A DNA stretch of 14,392 nt. Origin: an uncultured bacterium. GTDB taxonomy: Bacteria > Bacillota_A > Clostridia > Lachnospirales > Lachnospiraceae. Below, in pieces: positions 1 to 7,497 of the stretch. The position numbers and the translations under genes were made by a program. Positions within the stretch are counted from its first letter, which is position 1; each line of letters starts with the position of its first letter. The notes under the pieces are model-generated. The model ran no database searches. It had not been told where the DNA came from and saw only the letters and a program-made list of their open reading frames with translations. The stretch lies in NCBI GenBank assembly GCA_905215045.1, contig CAJMOO010000049.1, positions 1-14,392 of the forward strand, given 5' to 3'.

Positions 1-473
1 TTGTAACGATCACTATGGAAAATGGTGATGTAATGAAAGCAGAATTATATCCGGAGATCGCTCCGATCACTGTTGAGAACTTTGTAAATCTTGTAAAAGA
101 CGGTTTCTATGATGGTTTAACTTTCCATCGTATCATCAACGGATTTATGATCCAGGGTGGATGCCCATTAGGTACAGGAACAGGTGGTCCTGGACATACG
201 ATCAAAGGAGAGTTCAGCCAGAACGGTGTGATCAACAACTTAAAACACACTCCTGGTGTTTTATCCATGGCTCGTTCTATGATGCCTGATTCTGCCGGAT
301 CACAGTTCTTTATCATGCACAAAGCTGCTCCACATTTAGATGGACAGTACGCAGCATTTGGTAAGATCATCGAAGGAATGGATGTTGTAAATAAGATCGC
401 TGAAGTTGCAACAGATTATTCCGATAAACCATTAGAACCACAAGTTATGAAGACTGTAACTGTGGAAGAATAG
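1..473 (+). CDS. Peptidyl-prolyl cis-trans isomerase, cyclophilin type (5' partial)
   Basis: Cytosolic-type cyclophilin that would catalyse cis-trans isomerisation of X-Pro bonds. The reading frame is already open at base 3 and runs through the Met at 15, with in-frame residues VTIT before it that fit the first beta strand of the family, so the true start lies just upstream of the window. Recognisable motifs are FHRIINGFMIQGG with the catalytic Arg, the MPDSAGSQFFI block lining the proline pocket, and LDGQYAAFGKI, where the position often occupied by Trp is Tyr. About 157 residues are visible and the family is usually around 165-175, so little is missing. There is no visible signal peptide or lipobox, though the extreme N-terminus is not seen. 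A hairpin terminator follows 21 bases after the stop, so the gene ends its transcription unit. Family assignment is firm; the exact paralogue (PpiA or PpiB) is not determined. Confidence 0.95.
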   Translation, partial: VTITMENGDVMKAELYPEIAPITVENFVNLVKDGFYDGLTFHRIINGFMIQGGCPLGTGTGGPGHTIKGEFSQNGVINNLKHTPGVLSMARSMMPDSAGSQFFIMHKAAPHLDGQYAAFGKIIEGMDVVNKIAEVATDYSDKPLEPQVMKTVTVEE

Positions 474-494
474 TCAACTATATCCTTACAGCAC

Positions 495-540
495 AGAGCC
501 GGACCATCAATCTTCATTTGTATCCGGCTCTTAATTTTTA
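495..540 (+). terminator. Intrinsic terminator of the cyclophilin gene
   Basis: A perfect 9-bp stem AGAGCCGGA (495-503) / TCCGGCTCT (523-531) encloses a 19-nt loop and is followed by a T-rich tail to 540. It lies 21 bases after the cyclophilin stop and before the HAD gene, separating the two transcription units. Confidence 0.85.
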
Positions 541-566
541 TAAATATTTAGATGGGGAATGATAAT

Positions 567-1244
567 ATGAGTGAAAACAACAAACTAATCTTTCTGGATG
601 TCGATGCGACTTTGTACAGTAAAGAACAGCGTCTGGTTCCAGAATCTACGATCAAAGCAATCCATGAAGCACAGGAAAATGGTCATAAAGTCCTGATCAA
701 CACTGGATGACCTCTTGTTTATTTTGAAAAAGAGATTCTCGATATTGGCTGCGACGGTTATCTTTGTTCTAACGGAGTTCACATCCTTCTTGATGGCGAA
801 ACGATCTATCACAAAACAGTTCCTAAAACAGTGGTCGAACAGATCAAACGGATTTGCGAAGAAAACAATATCTATGGCACCTTTGAAGGGGAAAAATGTT
901 CTTATTTCCGCGATCATAATGTTGACTTTCATCCACATTATGGATTTATGATCACTGCTTTTGACCTTGCTCCTTATATGGCGCATGAATTTACATGGGA
1001 TCATGTTGAAAATCCTGATAAAGGGACTGGTCTTACATATGTCGCTGATCATCTCAATATCTCTACAGATGATTGCTACGCATTTGGAGATAGTAATAAC
1101 GATATCTCCATGTTTAAAGCTGCTGGCCATGGAATTGCTATGGGAAATGCCTGTGATGAATTAAAAGAAATTGCGGAATATGTTACAGATTCCGTAAACG
1201 ATGACGGGATTTATCATGCATTTGAACATTATCATTTGATTTAA
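567..1244 (+). pseudogene. HAD-IIB (Cof-type) hydrolase, broken by an in-frame TGA
   Basis: Reading from the ATG at 567 (GGGGA Shine-Dalgarno at 554-558) gives 225 codons plus TAA, with one in-frame TGA at 708-710, codon 48. HAD-IIB features are present on both sides: DVDATL at codons 11-16 with the nucleophile and acid/base Asp, the INTG of motif II at 44-47 just before the TGA, and GDSNND plus AMGNACDELKEIAEYVTDS near the C-terminus. The family motif here is TGRP, so the TGA replaces a conserved Arg; one base change from CGA or AGA would produce it. The DxDGT Gly is Ala, and the frame is about 35-45 residues shorter than usual Cof proteins (about 260-270), apparently through loss in the cap domain. 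The intact 3' part could re-initiate at the ATG at 831 but would lack the nucleophile. Family members dephosphorylate small sugar phosphates or cofactors. A pseudogene is the best reading; a sequencing error at 708 cannot be excluded. Confidence 0.85.
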
Positions 1245-1293
1245 TATAAGAGGGGTATTGCAAGTTTTTGTTACTACTTTTGCAATTTGGAAG

Positions 1294-1336
1294 AAAAGCA
1301 GCTAGAAATCTTAAATTTTGATTTCTAACTGCTTTT
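1294..1336. terminator. Bidirectional terminator between the convergent HAD pseudogene and secreted-protein gene
   Basis: A 17-bp stem with one mismatch (1294-1310 paired with 1320-1336, 9-nt loop) starts with AAAA on its left and ends with TTTT on its right, so it can act on both strands. It lies 49 bases after the HAD stop and 29 bases beyond the stop of the minus-strand gene. A smaller repeat, ATTGCAA/TTGCAAT, precedes it around 1257-1286. Confidence 0.85.
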
Positions 1337-1365
1337 TCTTTCAATAAATATCAGAGATTACTTTA

Positions 1366-4062
1366 CTATTTAATTTTAATTGTAACCGTCTTGCTCTTTC
1401 CGCTTCCATCCACTGCTCTTGCTGTGATCTTCACGGATTTTTTCTTTCCAGCTTTGTATGTTGTTACAGTTCCTTTGGAAGAAACTTTCGCATATTTTGT
1501 ATTGCTGCTTGACCATTTTAAAGTTCTATTTGCCCCTGAAGATGCACTTGTTTTTCCTTTCAGATATAACTTCTTACCAGCTTTTACTGATTTAACTCCA
1601 GAAATATAGACTTTCTTTACAATACCTTTCTTGACATAGATCTTATATGATGCTTTCTTACCACTTCCGTCTTTGGCTGTCGCTGTGATCGTTACTGTTT
1701 TTCCACCCATTTTCTTCTTCGTTGTAACGACACCGCTGCTGCTAACTGTTGCAACTTTGGTATTGCTTGATTTCCATGTAACACCTTTATTGTATGCGTT
1801 GGATGGTGTTACGGTCGCCTTTAATGTTACTTTCTTACCAGTTGCGATCTTGTTAGATGTTGTTGTTGTGATCGTAATCTTGCTGACTTTGATATTTTCT
1901 ACTGTTACGATGCAGTACATTACATTTCCGTCAGATGTTATTGCCGTAATAATTGCTTTTCCTGCAGCCTTAGCTGTTAATTTACCTGCTGCATCAACTG
2001 TTACAACTGCTTCGTTAGAAGATGTCCATTTTACTGTTCCGATTGAAGCTGTTGCATAATCTGGTAAATATGTGATCTTCAGCTGTTCTGTCTTGCCTGG
2101 ATTTAATGTTACAAATGTTTTGTTTAATACAACCGCCTGTGTAGGAATCTTACCTGTTTCATCTGTTGTGTAAACTTTGATCGTTTTTGTTGTTGTTCCA
2201 GCTTTTAATGTCAGTGTTGCCATCTGACCTTTTGTTCCGGCTTTGATCTTATCTCCTGTAATGGATACTGCTGCCAGATTAGATGATGTGATCGTGCATG
2301 CTTCTTTGCTATCTACGAATACACCTTTTGTAAACTGCTGTATTGTTAATTCCTGTCCTTCTTTTAGATACAGGCTGTCGCTTAAGAATGACATTCTTGT
2401 CGCTGTGCTTGCTGTTGTTGGCAGATATAATGATTCTAACTGTGCTTTCAGATCATTTAATGCTGTAAAATCTGTCACAGATGTTCCTCTTAGATAGAGT
2501 GTTTTTAACTGTTTTAAATTCTTTATGAAACTGATGTCTGTGATGTTTTTGTTGTTTTCGAGGTCGATCTTTGTGCAATTAACTGCTTCGGATAAACCTG
2601 CTAAATCTGCATTCGTCAGATCTTTATTTTCTAAATTAATAGATTTTACATTTTTGATCTCTTCTGTTGAGATCATTCCATCGTTATTTGCATCTGCCTC
2701 TAATGCATCGTATACTTTGTAACTTGTCAATGGAATAATATCTTTTCCTACGGCTGCTACCTGAATCTCAATCGTTGCTGTATATGTCTTTCCTGCTCTT
2801 GCTACTACCGCTTCTACCGTTGCTTTTCCTGCTGCTTTTGGTTCCAGATAGTATGTCTTTGTTCCATCCTGTGCCATTTCTGTGCGGATATTTAAGATCT
2901 TTGTATCTTTTGATGTAATCGTTACTACATCATCTTTTTCCAGATTATTTAACTTGATCTGTTTCTTAAATGCTCCTACACTTACATTTGGATCATTTTT
3001 ATCAAACTCTGGTGTTGTTGCACTTTTGGCTGTCACATTTACTGGAATCGTTGCAAATACTGTTGGTGTTGTTGTGCTTTCAACTTTTAAATTCGTCGTT
3101 CCTGCTTCTGCTGTATCCACTGCTTCCAGACTTATGGATCCATCTGACTGAACCTGGATTGATTTTAATTTTGCTGTTGTTCCTGCTACTACTTCCTCAG
3201 AATACTTAACATCTTTGCATCCTTTTAAAATTCCTTTTGGAAGAATAGGATCATTTGTTTTGGCTCCTTTTTCTACTGTAATCGGATCTTTCTTAATCAA
3301 AGCAATTCTATCTACTGTAGAAACCTTTGTACCTTCCAAATTGATTTCTTTTAGATTCGTCATAGATTTTAATGCATCAATCTTACTTATATTTGTATTC
3401 TTGCTTAAATCTAATTTTTCACAACCAGTTGCATACTGAAGATATGCTACTTCTGTATCTGTCAGACCTTTGTCAGAAAGATTGATTTCTGTCTTCGCTG
3501 CTAAGTCTGCTTTAGTAAGCGCACCTTCTTCCTTTCCACTAAATACCTGATACATCGTTTGTGAAGTAAATGGAATGATATTATCATCTTTGCTTAAATT
3601 AAATTTAAACTGAGCACTTACTCCATCTAATGGCTTTTTATTCTTTTCAAATGTTGCTATTACAGTAACTGTTCCACTGTCTTTTAATGCGATCGGCATA
3701 TACTTCACAACTTCTGTTCCATCTGCTTGTTTGAAAGTCTTTTGTTCAATCTTTAATGCTGTTTGATCAGAAATTTTGAAGTTGACTTTATCGAAATCTT
3801 TTGCCTGCGTTCCCTGGAATTCATAATACTTGAAATTTCCTACTGTTACATTCTGGGATTCTGCCGCAAATGAAATCCCACTTGTAACTGTTGGTGTGGT
3901 TGTACCTTCCTGTGTCACCGCTGCCTGATTCCCCTGATCTGCTGTTGCCGCCATTACCGTAAATCCGTTGACCGGTATCATAGATATGCTGAGCAGACAT
4001 GCTAACAGTTTCTTTCTACTCTTGCCATTTAAGTGGCTGAATACTTTCCATCCTTTTTGCAT
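1366..4062 (-). CDS. Secreted surface protein: duplicated Ig-like/EF-hand/LRR module plus three Big_2-like domains
   Basis: An 898-residue exported protein of unknown target, probably involved in surface binding or adhesion. An upstream ATG at 4086 is in frame, but AGGAGG (4072-4077) lies 9 bases before the ATG at 4062 and would sit inside the coding region if 4086 were used, so 4062 is chosen. Residues 1-40 form a signal peptide with a basic start (KSRKK), a hydrophobic core (LLACLLSISMIP) and cleavage near VMAA. A unit follows twice: an Ig-like segment (about 69-163 and 358-439), IIP[FL]TS, then a short LRR-like region (about 186-257 and 471-547). In the second copy residues 457-468, DANNDGMISTEE, match an EF-hand calcium loop; the first copy has lost it. 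Residues 643-720, 725-809 and 815-897 are Big_2-like repeats with W[TKS]SSN cores. There is no LPXTG, SLH or C-terminal membrane anchor; the very Lys-rich tail may hold the protein to anionic wall polymers (inference). Confidence 0.88.
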   Translation of the reverse strand: MQKGWKVFSHLNGKSRKKLLACLLSISMIPVNGFTVMAATADQGNQAAVTQEGTTTPTVTSGISFAAESQNVTVGNFKYYEFQGTQAKDFDKVNFKISDQTALKIEQKTFKQADGTEVVKYMPIALKDSGTVTVIATFEKNKKPLDGVSAQFKFNLSKDDNIIPFTSQTMYQVFSGKEEGALTKADLAAKTEINLSDKGLTDTEVAYLQYATGCEKLDLSKNTNISKIDALKSMTNLKEINLEGTKVSTVDRIALIKKDPITVEKGAKTNDPILPKGILKGCKDVKYSEEVVAGTTAKLKSIQVQSDGSISLEAVDTAEAGTTNLKVESTTTPTVFATIPVNVTAKSATTPEFDKNDPNVSVGAFKKQIKLNNLEKDDVVTITSKDTKILNIRTEMAQDGTKTYYLEPKAAGKATVEAVVARAGKTYTATIEIQVAAVGKDIIPLTSYKVYDALEADANNDGMISTEEIKNVKSINLENKDLTNADLAGLSEAVNCTKIDLENNKNITDISFIKNLKQLKTLYLRGTSVTDFTALNDLKAQLESLYLPTTASTATRMSFLSDSLYLKEGQELTIQQFTKGVFVDSKEACTITSSNLAAVSITGDKIKAGTKGQMATLTLKAGTTTKTIKVYTTDETGKIPTQAVVLNKTFVTLNPGKTEQLKITYLPDYATASIGTVKWTSSNEAVVTVDAAGKLTAKAAGKAIITAITSDGNVMYCIVTVENIKVSKITITTTTSNKIATGKKVTLKATVTPSNAYNKGVTWKSSNTKVATVSSSGVVTTKKKMGGKTVTITATAKDGSGKKASYKIYVKKGIVKKVYISGVKSVKAGKKLYLKGKTSASSGANRTLKWSSSNTKYAKVSSKGTVTTYKAGKKKSVKITARAVDGSGKSKTVTIKIK

Positions 4063-4071
4063 GAAATTCGT

Positions 4072-4077
4072 CCTCCT
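4072..4077 (-). promoter_or_regulatory. Shine-Dalgarno that fixes the start of the secreted-protein gene
   Basis: AGGAGG on the minus strand lies 9 nt before the ATG at 4062. It lies inside the frame that would open at the upstream ATG (4086), which itself has no comparable ribosome binding site; this argues for the downstream start. Confidence 0.85.
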
Positions 4078-4112
4078 TTTCTTCATGTTTGAATCTGCAT
4101 ATTGCTTTGTTT

Positions 4113-4121
4113 ATTATAACA
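4113..4121 (-). promoter_or_regulatory. Extended -10 promoter of the secreted-protein gene
   Basis: TGTTATAAT on the minus strand is a perfect extended -10 (TGnTATAAT). No good -35 is visible, which is typical of extended -10 promoters. Transcription would start near 4106, giving a 5' leader of about 44 nt. The 14-base ACACAAAAAAGTGT, with ACAC/GTGT arms, lies just upstream and overlaps the TG. Confidence 0.65.
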
Positions 4122-4141
4122 CTTTTTTGTGTAGAATGCAT

Positions 4142-4170
4142 AAAAGAGTGATCGATTTGATCACTCTTTT
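4142..4170 (-). terminator. Terminator of the 23-aa peptide unit
   Basis: A perfect 12-bp stem AAAAGAGTGATC / GATCACTCTTTT with a 5-nt loop starts 15 bases after the small ORF's stop. It ends in a T-run on the minus strand and is nearly symmetric, so it also insulates the promoter of the secreted-protein gene at 4113-4121. Confidence 0.8.
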
Positions 4171-4185
4171 AGCGCATTTTTGGGA

Positions 4186-4257
4186 TTATTTAATTTTAAT
4201 CGTTACAGTTGCTTTCTTTCCACGTACTTTTTTCCGTGGAATCTTAGTCTTCTTCAT
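4186..4257 (-). CDS. 23-residue basic peptide gene or remnant, sharing its C-terminal codons with the neighbouring surface protein
   Basis: A 23-codon frame starting MKKTKIPRKK and ending TVTIKIK, with its own strong promoter (4314-4342), a GGGAG Shine-Dalgarno about 9 bases before the ATG, and a perfect hairpin terminator 15 bases after TAA. The last seven codons match those of the large secreted protein (also TVTIKIK, at 1369-1389); over the last 23 bases of that stretch the two differ at three positions, all synonymous third-codon bases. The peptide has ten Lys/Arg and no acidic residue, and lacks a hydrophobic signal core. What is seen fits best with a former tandem paralogue of the Big_2 protein gene reduced to promoter, start, last codons and terminator by an internal deletion. 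A functional basic micropeptide is the alternative. No function is assigned. Confidence 0.5.
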   Translation of the reverse strand: MKKTKIPRKKVRGKKATVTIKIK

Positions 4258-4313
4258 AAGTGAAAGCTCCCTATTAACTTATTATCCCTATTTACAATTA
4301 CTATACTTTTTTA

Positions 4314-4342
4314 ATTATACTCCTGCATTAATCTTTATTCAA
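4314..4342 (-). promoter_or_regulatory. Sigma-A promoter of the 23-aa peptide unit
   Basis: On the minus strand TTGAAT (4337-4342), a 17-nt spacer and TATAAT (4314-4319). The -10 is perfect and the spacing optimal. The predicted start near 4307 gives a leader of about 50 nt before the ATG at 4257. Confidence 0.75.
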
Positions 4343-4391
4343 TGTATTTGTTCACATTTTATACACATTTTTCATGCATACAACAACAATA

Positions 4392-4461
4392 AAAAGACTA
4401 GGACAATCAGTTTTGGAAGATGTATATTTATACAATCCAAAACTGACTGTCCTAGTCTTTT
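4392..4461. terminator. Long near-perfect hairpin, terminator of the YhgE/Pip gene
   Basis: Arms 4392-4417 and 4436-4461 pair over 26 positions with one A/C mismatch; the 18-nt loop itself contains the inverted repeat TGTATA/TATACA. The hairpin lies 35 bases beyond the stop of the minus-strand gene at 4496 and ends in a T-run on that strand. It is unusually long for a terminator and would also stop plus-strand transcription. Confidence 0.75.
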
Positions 4462-4495
4462 GTTCATTAGAGTTTTTATTTAATTATTTTTATAT

Positions 4496-7297
4496 CTAAT
4501 GCTGTGGCGCTCCATTAGGTTCCAATGTTCCTCCAACCTGTTTCTTCATTCTGAATCGGTAGAAGATGATCGTTGCTAATGTTGACACAACTAAGATTCC
4601 AACAAATACTGCAATATCCTGTCCGATCCGTCCATCCATGGATAGTGTGTGACGGAATGCGTGTACTGTATAGCTGAATGGCATATATTTGTGTAATACT
4701 GTGTAGAAGTGTGGTGCCATATCCAGTGGATATGTTCCTCCGGCTGCACCTAACTGTACGACCATGAATACTAACATGACGTAACTTCCGACACGGTTTA
4801 ATAACATCTCACCAAAGCAGATCAATGACATAAATGCCATGGATGCTAAGACGGCCATTCCAAATGTTTTTCCTACGTAGTGTGGTTCGAGTCCATTGAT
4901 TCCCATTAAAACTGCAACCATGATCACTGCCTGCGCAATGGATACTGCTGCCATAACTGTGACTTTGCTTAACCACCACTGAAGTCCACTCTTGACTTCT
5001 TCGTTTTTCTCCATTAAAGGATACATTAATGTAAATGCCATACATGCTACGAATAATCCAACGGACATCATATATGGTGCCATTGCGTGACCATTGTTAT
5101 CAACGTGTGAATATTCTACATTCTTAGCTTTTACTGGTGCTGCAAACATTTTGTTTGTCTTCTTGGTTGCTTTGATGCTGTTAACCTGATCTGCTCCTTT
5201 TTGTAAGGAATCTTTTAATGTCTTGCTTCCACTCTGAAGTGTTCCGATTCCATTTCCAAGAGTTGTAGATCCTGCTGCTAACTGACTTGATCCACTTGCG
5301 ATCTGTCCAGCTCCAGATGCTAACTGTCCAGCTCCACTGTTTAATGTATTGTTGTTAGCAACTAAGGCTGCTGTTCCTGATTTCAGTGTTTTTGTTCCTT
5401 TGTAAAGTTTTGCTGTTCCTGACTTAAATGTTGGAAGTTTTGAGCTTACCTGACCAATTCCACTATTCAGCTGAGTTGCTCCGCTATTTAATGCTTTGGA
5501 GTTGTTTGTTAATGTTGTAAGTCCTGTGTTCAGACTTTCAACTCCTGCTGTGTAGTTTGCAATTCCAATCTTTAATCCGCTTGTGCTGTCGTTGATTCCG
5601 GATTCTAAGGTTGTCATTCCTGTCTGTACTTTTGTAGCACCTTCTGATAACTGAGTTAACGCCTGGATCATACCCATTGTATCCTGAGTTGTTCCCTGAC
5701 GGTCTAATGTTGTTTTTACTTCATTTAAGCCTTCGTACAAGCCATTCATCATTGCTTTTTCATATCCAGAAAGTGTCTGGGATGATTCTGCAAGTTGCTT
5801 AGATGAATCTGCTAAAGAACTAACATATGCTTTTACCGTTGCAAGTTGCTGTTCACTACTTGCGGACTGTGTTTTTGCTGTTGTTTTTGTATCTGCCGCT
5901 TTCTGTGCATTTGTATATGTTTCATCAACATTATTTTCAACATCAGATGCTGCGCTATCTACCTCGTCGATTTCAGCTAATAATGCTTTTTTATCTTCTT
6001 CGCTTAATTTATCAAGTACAGATGAATTCTTTAACTTGCTTACTTTGCTGTTTAAATCAGATACACTTAACTTTGCATTTGCTGCACTGCTTGCTGCCTT
6101 CTTAGCTGTTTCATTGTCTGCTTTCTGTGTTGATGTCTCTGATGCGGTTGATCCAGCAGAAAGCATTTGATTCAATTCATTTAATTTTGTATTGAATGCT
6201 TCTAATTGTGTATCGAAATCGCTTCGTTTGCTTATAATTCCATCTTTCTTCACTGCATTTTCTTTTAGCTGAATTCCAAGTCCCTTAGATGTTTCTTTTG
6301 TCTGACCCAACAGATTTTTAAGGCCTGCTGATAATGTTCCAGTTCCATCTTTTAAATCCTTACTTCCACTGGATAATTTCTCAACACCTGCATTTAATGC
6401 TTTATTATTCGCTGCAAGCTGTTTGCTTCCAGCCTGTGCTGTGCTGACTCCGTTTGTGTACTGGGAGATTCCTAATTTTAAGGATTTAGAGCCATTGGAT
6501 AACTGAGTTGCTCCTGTCTGCAGAGCTGCAACTCCATTTTTCAATGTCTTTGTTCCTGATTTTAAAGATTTTGCTCCACTGTCAACTTTGGCTACACCTG
6601 CTGTATATGTTTTTAGCCCTACGGAAAGTGATTTTGCTCCATTCTGAAATGTTAATGTGCTGGATGCTAATTTCTTTAAATTCTGTTCGATCGTATCATT
6701 TCCAGCTTTCAGCTTCTTCGCTCCGCTTTCGATCTTTTTGGATCCATCTGCTGCTTTCTGGAAACCGCTTCCGGCTGTCTTGATCTGATCAAATACGGTC
6801 TTTACATAAGTTTCTGTTACTTTTTCTCTGACTGACTTCTCAATCTTCGCCATGGCACTATCATCCATCTTGGATGCTACATAGTTCGTACCTGGGTTTG
6901 TCTTGTATGTCAGTTTCATCTGTTTTGGATTCTTATCCATTAATGTTGTTGCATTCTTTGAGAAATTTTCTGGAATGGAAATGATCATATAGTATTCTCC
7001 ACTCTTCAATCCTTTCTCTGCTTTCTTGTCACTTACAAAATGAAAATCCAGTGATCCTGAATCTTTTAGATTCTTTACCAGATCATCTCCTACTTGTAAT
7101 GTTTTTCCCTCGTAATTTACCTTCTTATCGTGATTGACTACCGCTACTGGTAATTGATCTGCATCTCCGTATGGATCCCACATAGAACCAAGGAATACAG
7201 ATGTATAAATTGCAGGAATCGTAATGATCGCGATCAAAATGATAATCATCCAGGGGTTCTTTGAAATTTTCTGCCATTCTCGTTTTAACATGATCAC
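4496..7297 (-). CDS. YhgE/Pip-family membrane protein
   Basis: A 933-residue membrane protein of the YhgE/Pip family, related to the phage infection protein of lactococci, to type VII-associated EsaA-like proteins and to the permease fold of ABC-2 transporters. Residues about 18-36 are a transmembrane helix within the family N-terminus (KREWQKISKNPWMIIILIAI), followed by an extracellular domain with WDPYGDADQLPVAVVN. Residues about 180-330 and 555-705 are many Gly-containing repeats of the form xxLxxGxxxLxxG, predicted as a long coiled coil; between them is a charged coiled-coil segment rich in Ala, Ser, Lys and Glu. The C-terminus (about 743-912) has five further membrane helices and GGTYPLDMAP. 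The start is GTG at 7297, 5 nt from GGAG in GGAAGGAG; an ATG two codons on (7291, spacing 11) is equally possible. It is transcribed alone from a strong promoter with operator-like repeats. The transported substrate, if any, is unknown. Confidence 0.9.
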   Translation of the reverse strand: MIMLKREWQKISKNPWMIIILIAIITIPAIYTSVFLGSMWDPYGDADQLPVAVVNHDKKVNYEGKTLQVGDDLVKNLKDSGSLDFHFVSDKKAEKGLKSGEYYMIISIPENFSKNATTLMDKNPKQMKLTYKTNPGTNYVASKMDDSAMAKIEKSVREKVTETYVKTVFDQIKTAGSGFQKAADGSKKIESGAKKLKAGNDTIEQNLKKLASSTLTFQNGAKSLSVGLKTYTAGVAKVDSGAKSLKSGTKTLKNGVAALQTGATQLSNGSKSLKLGISQYTNGVSTAQAGSKQLAANNKALNAGVEKLSSGSKDLKDGTGTLSAGLKNLLGQTKETSKGLGIQLKENAVKKDGIISKRSDFDTQLEAFNTKLNELNQMLSAGSTASETSTQKADNETAKKAASSAANAKLSVSDLNSKVSKLKNSSVLDKLSEEDKKALLAEIDEVDSAASDVENNVDETYTNAQKAADTKTTAKTQSASSEQQLATVKAYVSSLADSSKQLAESSQTLSGYEKAMMNGLYEGLNEVKTTLDRQGTTQDTMGMIQALTQLSEGATKVQTGMTTLESGINDSTSGLKIGIANYTAGVESLNTGLTTLTNNSKALNSGATQLNSGIGQVSSKLPTFKSGTAKLYKGTKTLKSGTAALVANNNTLNSGAGQLASGAGQIASGSSQLAAGSTTLGNGIGTLQSGSKTLKDSLQKGADQVNSIKATKKTNKMFAAPVKAKNVEYSHVDNNGHAMAPYMMSVGLFVACMAFTLMYPLMEKNEEVKSGLQWWLSKVTVMAAVSIAQAVIMVAVLMGINGLEPHYVGKTFGMAVLASMAFMSLICFGEMLLNRVGSYVMLVFMVVQLGAAGGTYPLDMAPHFYTVLHKYMPFSYTVHAFRHTLSMDGRIGQDIAVFVGILVVSTLATIIFYRFRMKKQVGGTLEPNGAPQH

Positions 7298-7331
7298 AGC
7301 TGCTCCTTCCTTGCATTTTTATTACTTATAT

Positions 7332-7410
7332 AGAGGTCATACCTCTTTGAATCATTGGTTATTATATGCACTTCCTTGATAAAAGTCAATAATTTATTGA
7401 ACATTGGTCA
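7332..7410. promoter_or_regulatory. Cluster of operator-like repeats around the YhgE/Pip promoter
   Basis: Three kinds of repeat surround the promoter. AGAGGT-CAT-ACCTCT (7332-7346) is a perfect dyad just downstream of the predicted start. TCAATAA-T-TTATTGA (7386-7400) is a perfect dyad overlapping the -35. TGAATCATTGGTTA (7348-7361) and TGAACATTGGTCA (7398-7410) are near-identical direct copies flanking the promoter; the second is an imperfect dyad (TGAAC-ATT-GGTCA). Such an arrangement fits binding by a repressor, for example TetR type, often seen near this family. No regulator gene is in the window. Confidence 0.45.
7361..7389 (-). promoter_or_regulatory. Sigma-A promoter of the YhgE/Pip gene
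   Basis: On the minus strand TTGACT (7384-7389), a 17-nt spacer and TATAAT (7361-7366), with a start predicted near 7354. This is a near-consensus promoter, so regulation would have to come from repression. Confidence 0.8.
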
Positions 7411-7447
7411 TTTTTTTATTTCATACATTCCGTTTCCTCTTTTATAG

Positions 7448-7492
7448 AAAAAAGCTTTCATTTACCTTTCTTTTTGGTAAATAAAAGCTTTT
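7448..7492. terminator. Terminator of the glycosyltransferase/YfhO unit
   Basis: Arms 7450-7466 and 7476-7492 pair over 17 positions with one mismatch around a 9-nt loop; the A-run at 7448-7453 is a T-run on the minus strand. The hairpin begins 6 bases past the YfhO stop. Confidence 0.85.
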
Positions 7493-7497
7493 CTTAA

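Noticed and set aside
708..710. The TGA in the HAD gene as a selenocysteine or recoded codon
   Set aside because: The family has Arg here (TGRP), not Cys; no SECIS-like hairpin is evident directly after it, and other genes in the window end with TAA or TAG, so general UGA recoding has no support.
585..1130. 181-codon minus-strand open frame opposite the HAD gene
   Set aside because: It is the antisense shadow of the HAD coding sequence, has no recognisable domain or ribosome binding site, and its partner shows clear motifs.
1366..1740. LPXTG or SLH cell-wall anchor on the secreted protein
   Set aside because: The C-terminus ends in TVTIKIK with no sorting motif, hydrophobic helix or SLH repeat.
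3968..4483. 171-codon plus-strand open frame
   Set aside because: It crosses the signal-peptide region of the minus-strand gene, two terminators and the small peptide unit; the residues are Phe/Leu-rich as expected from antisense of Lys-rich and AT-rich DNA.
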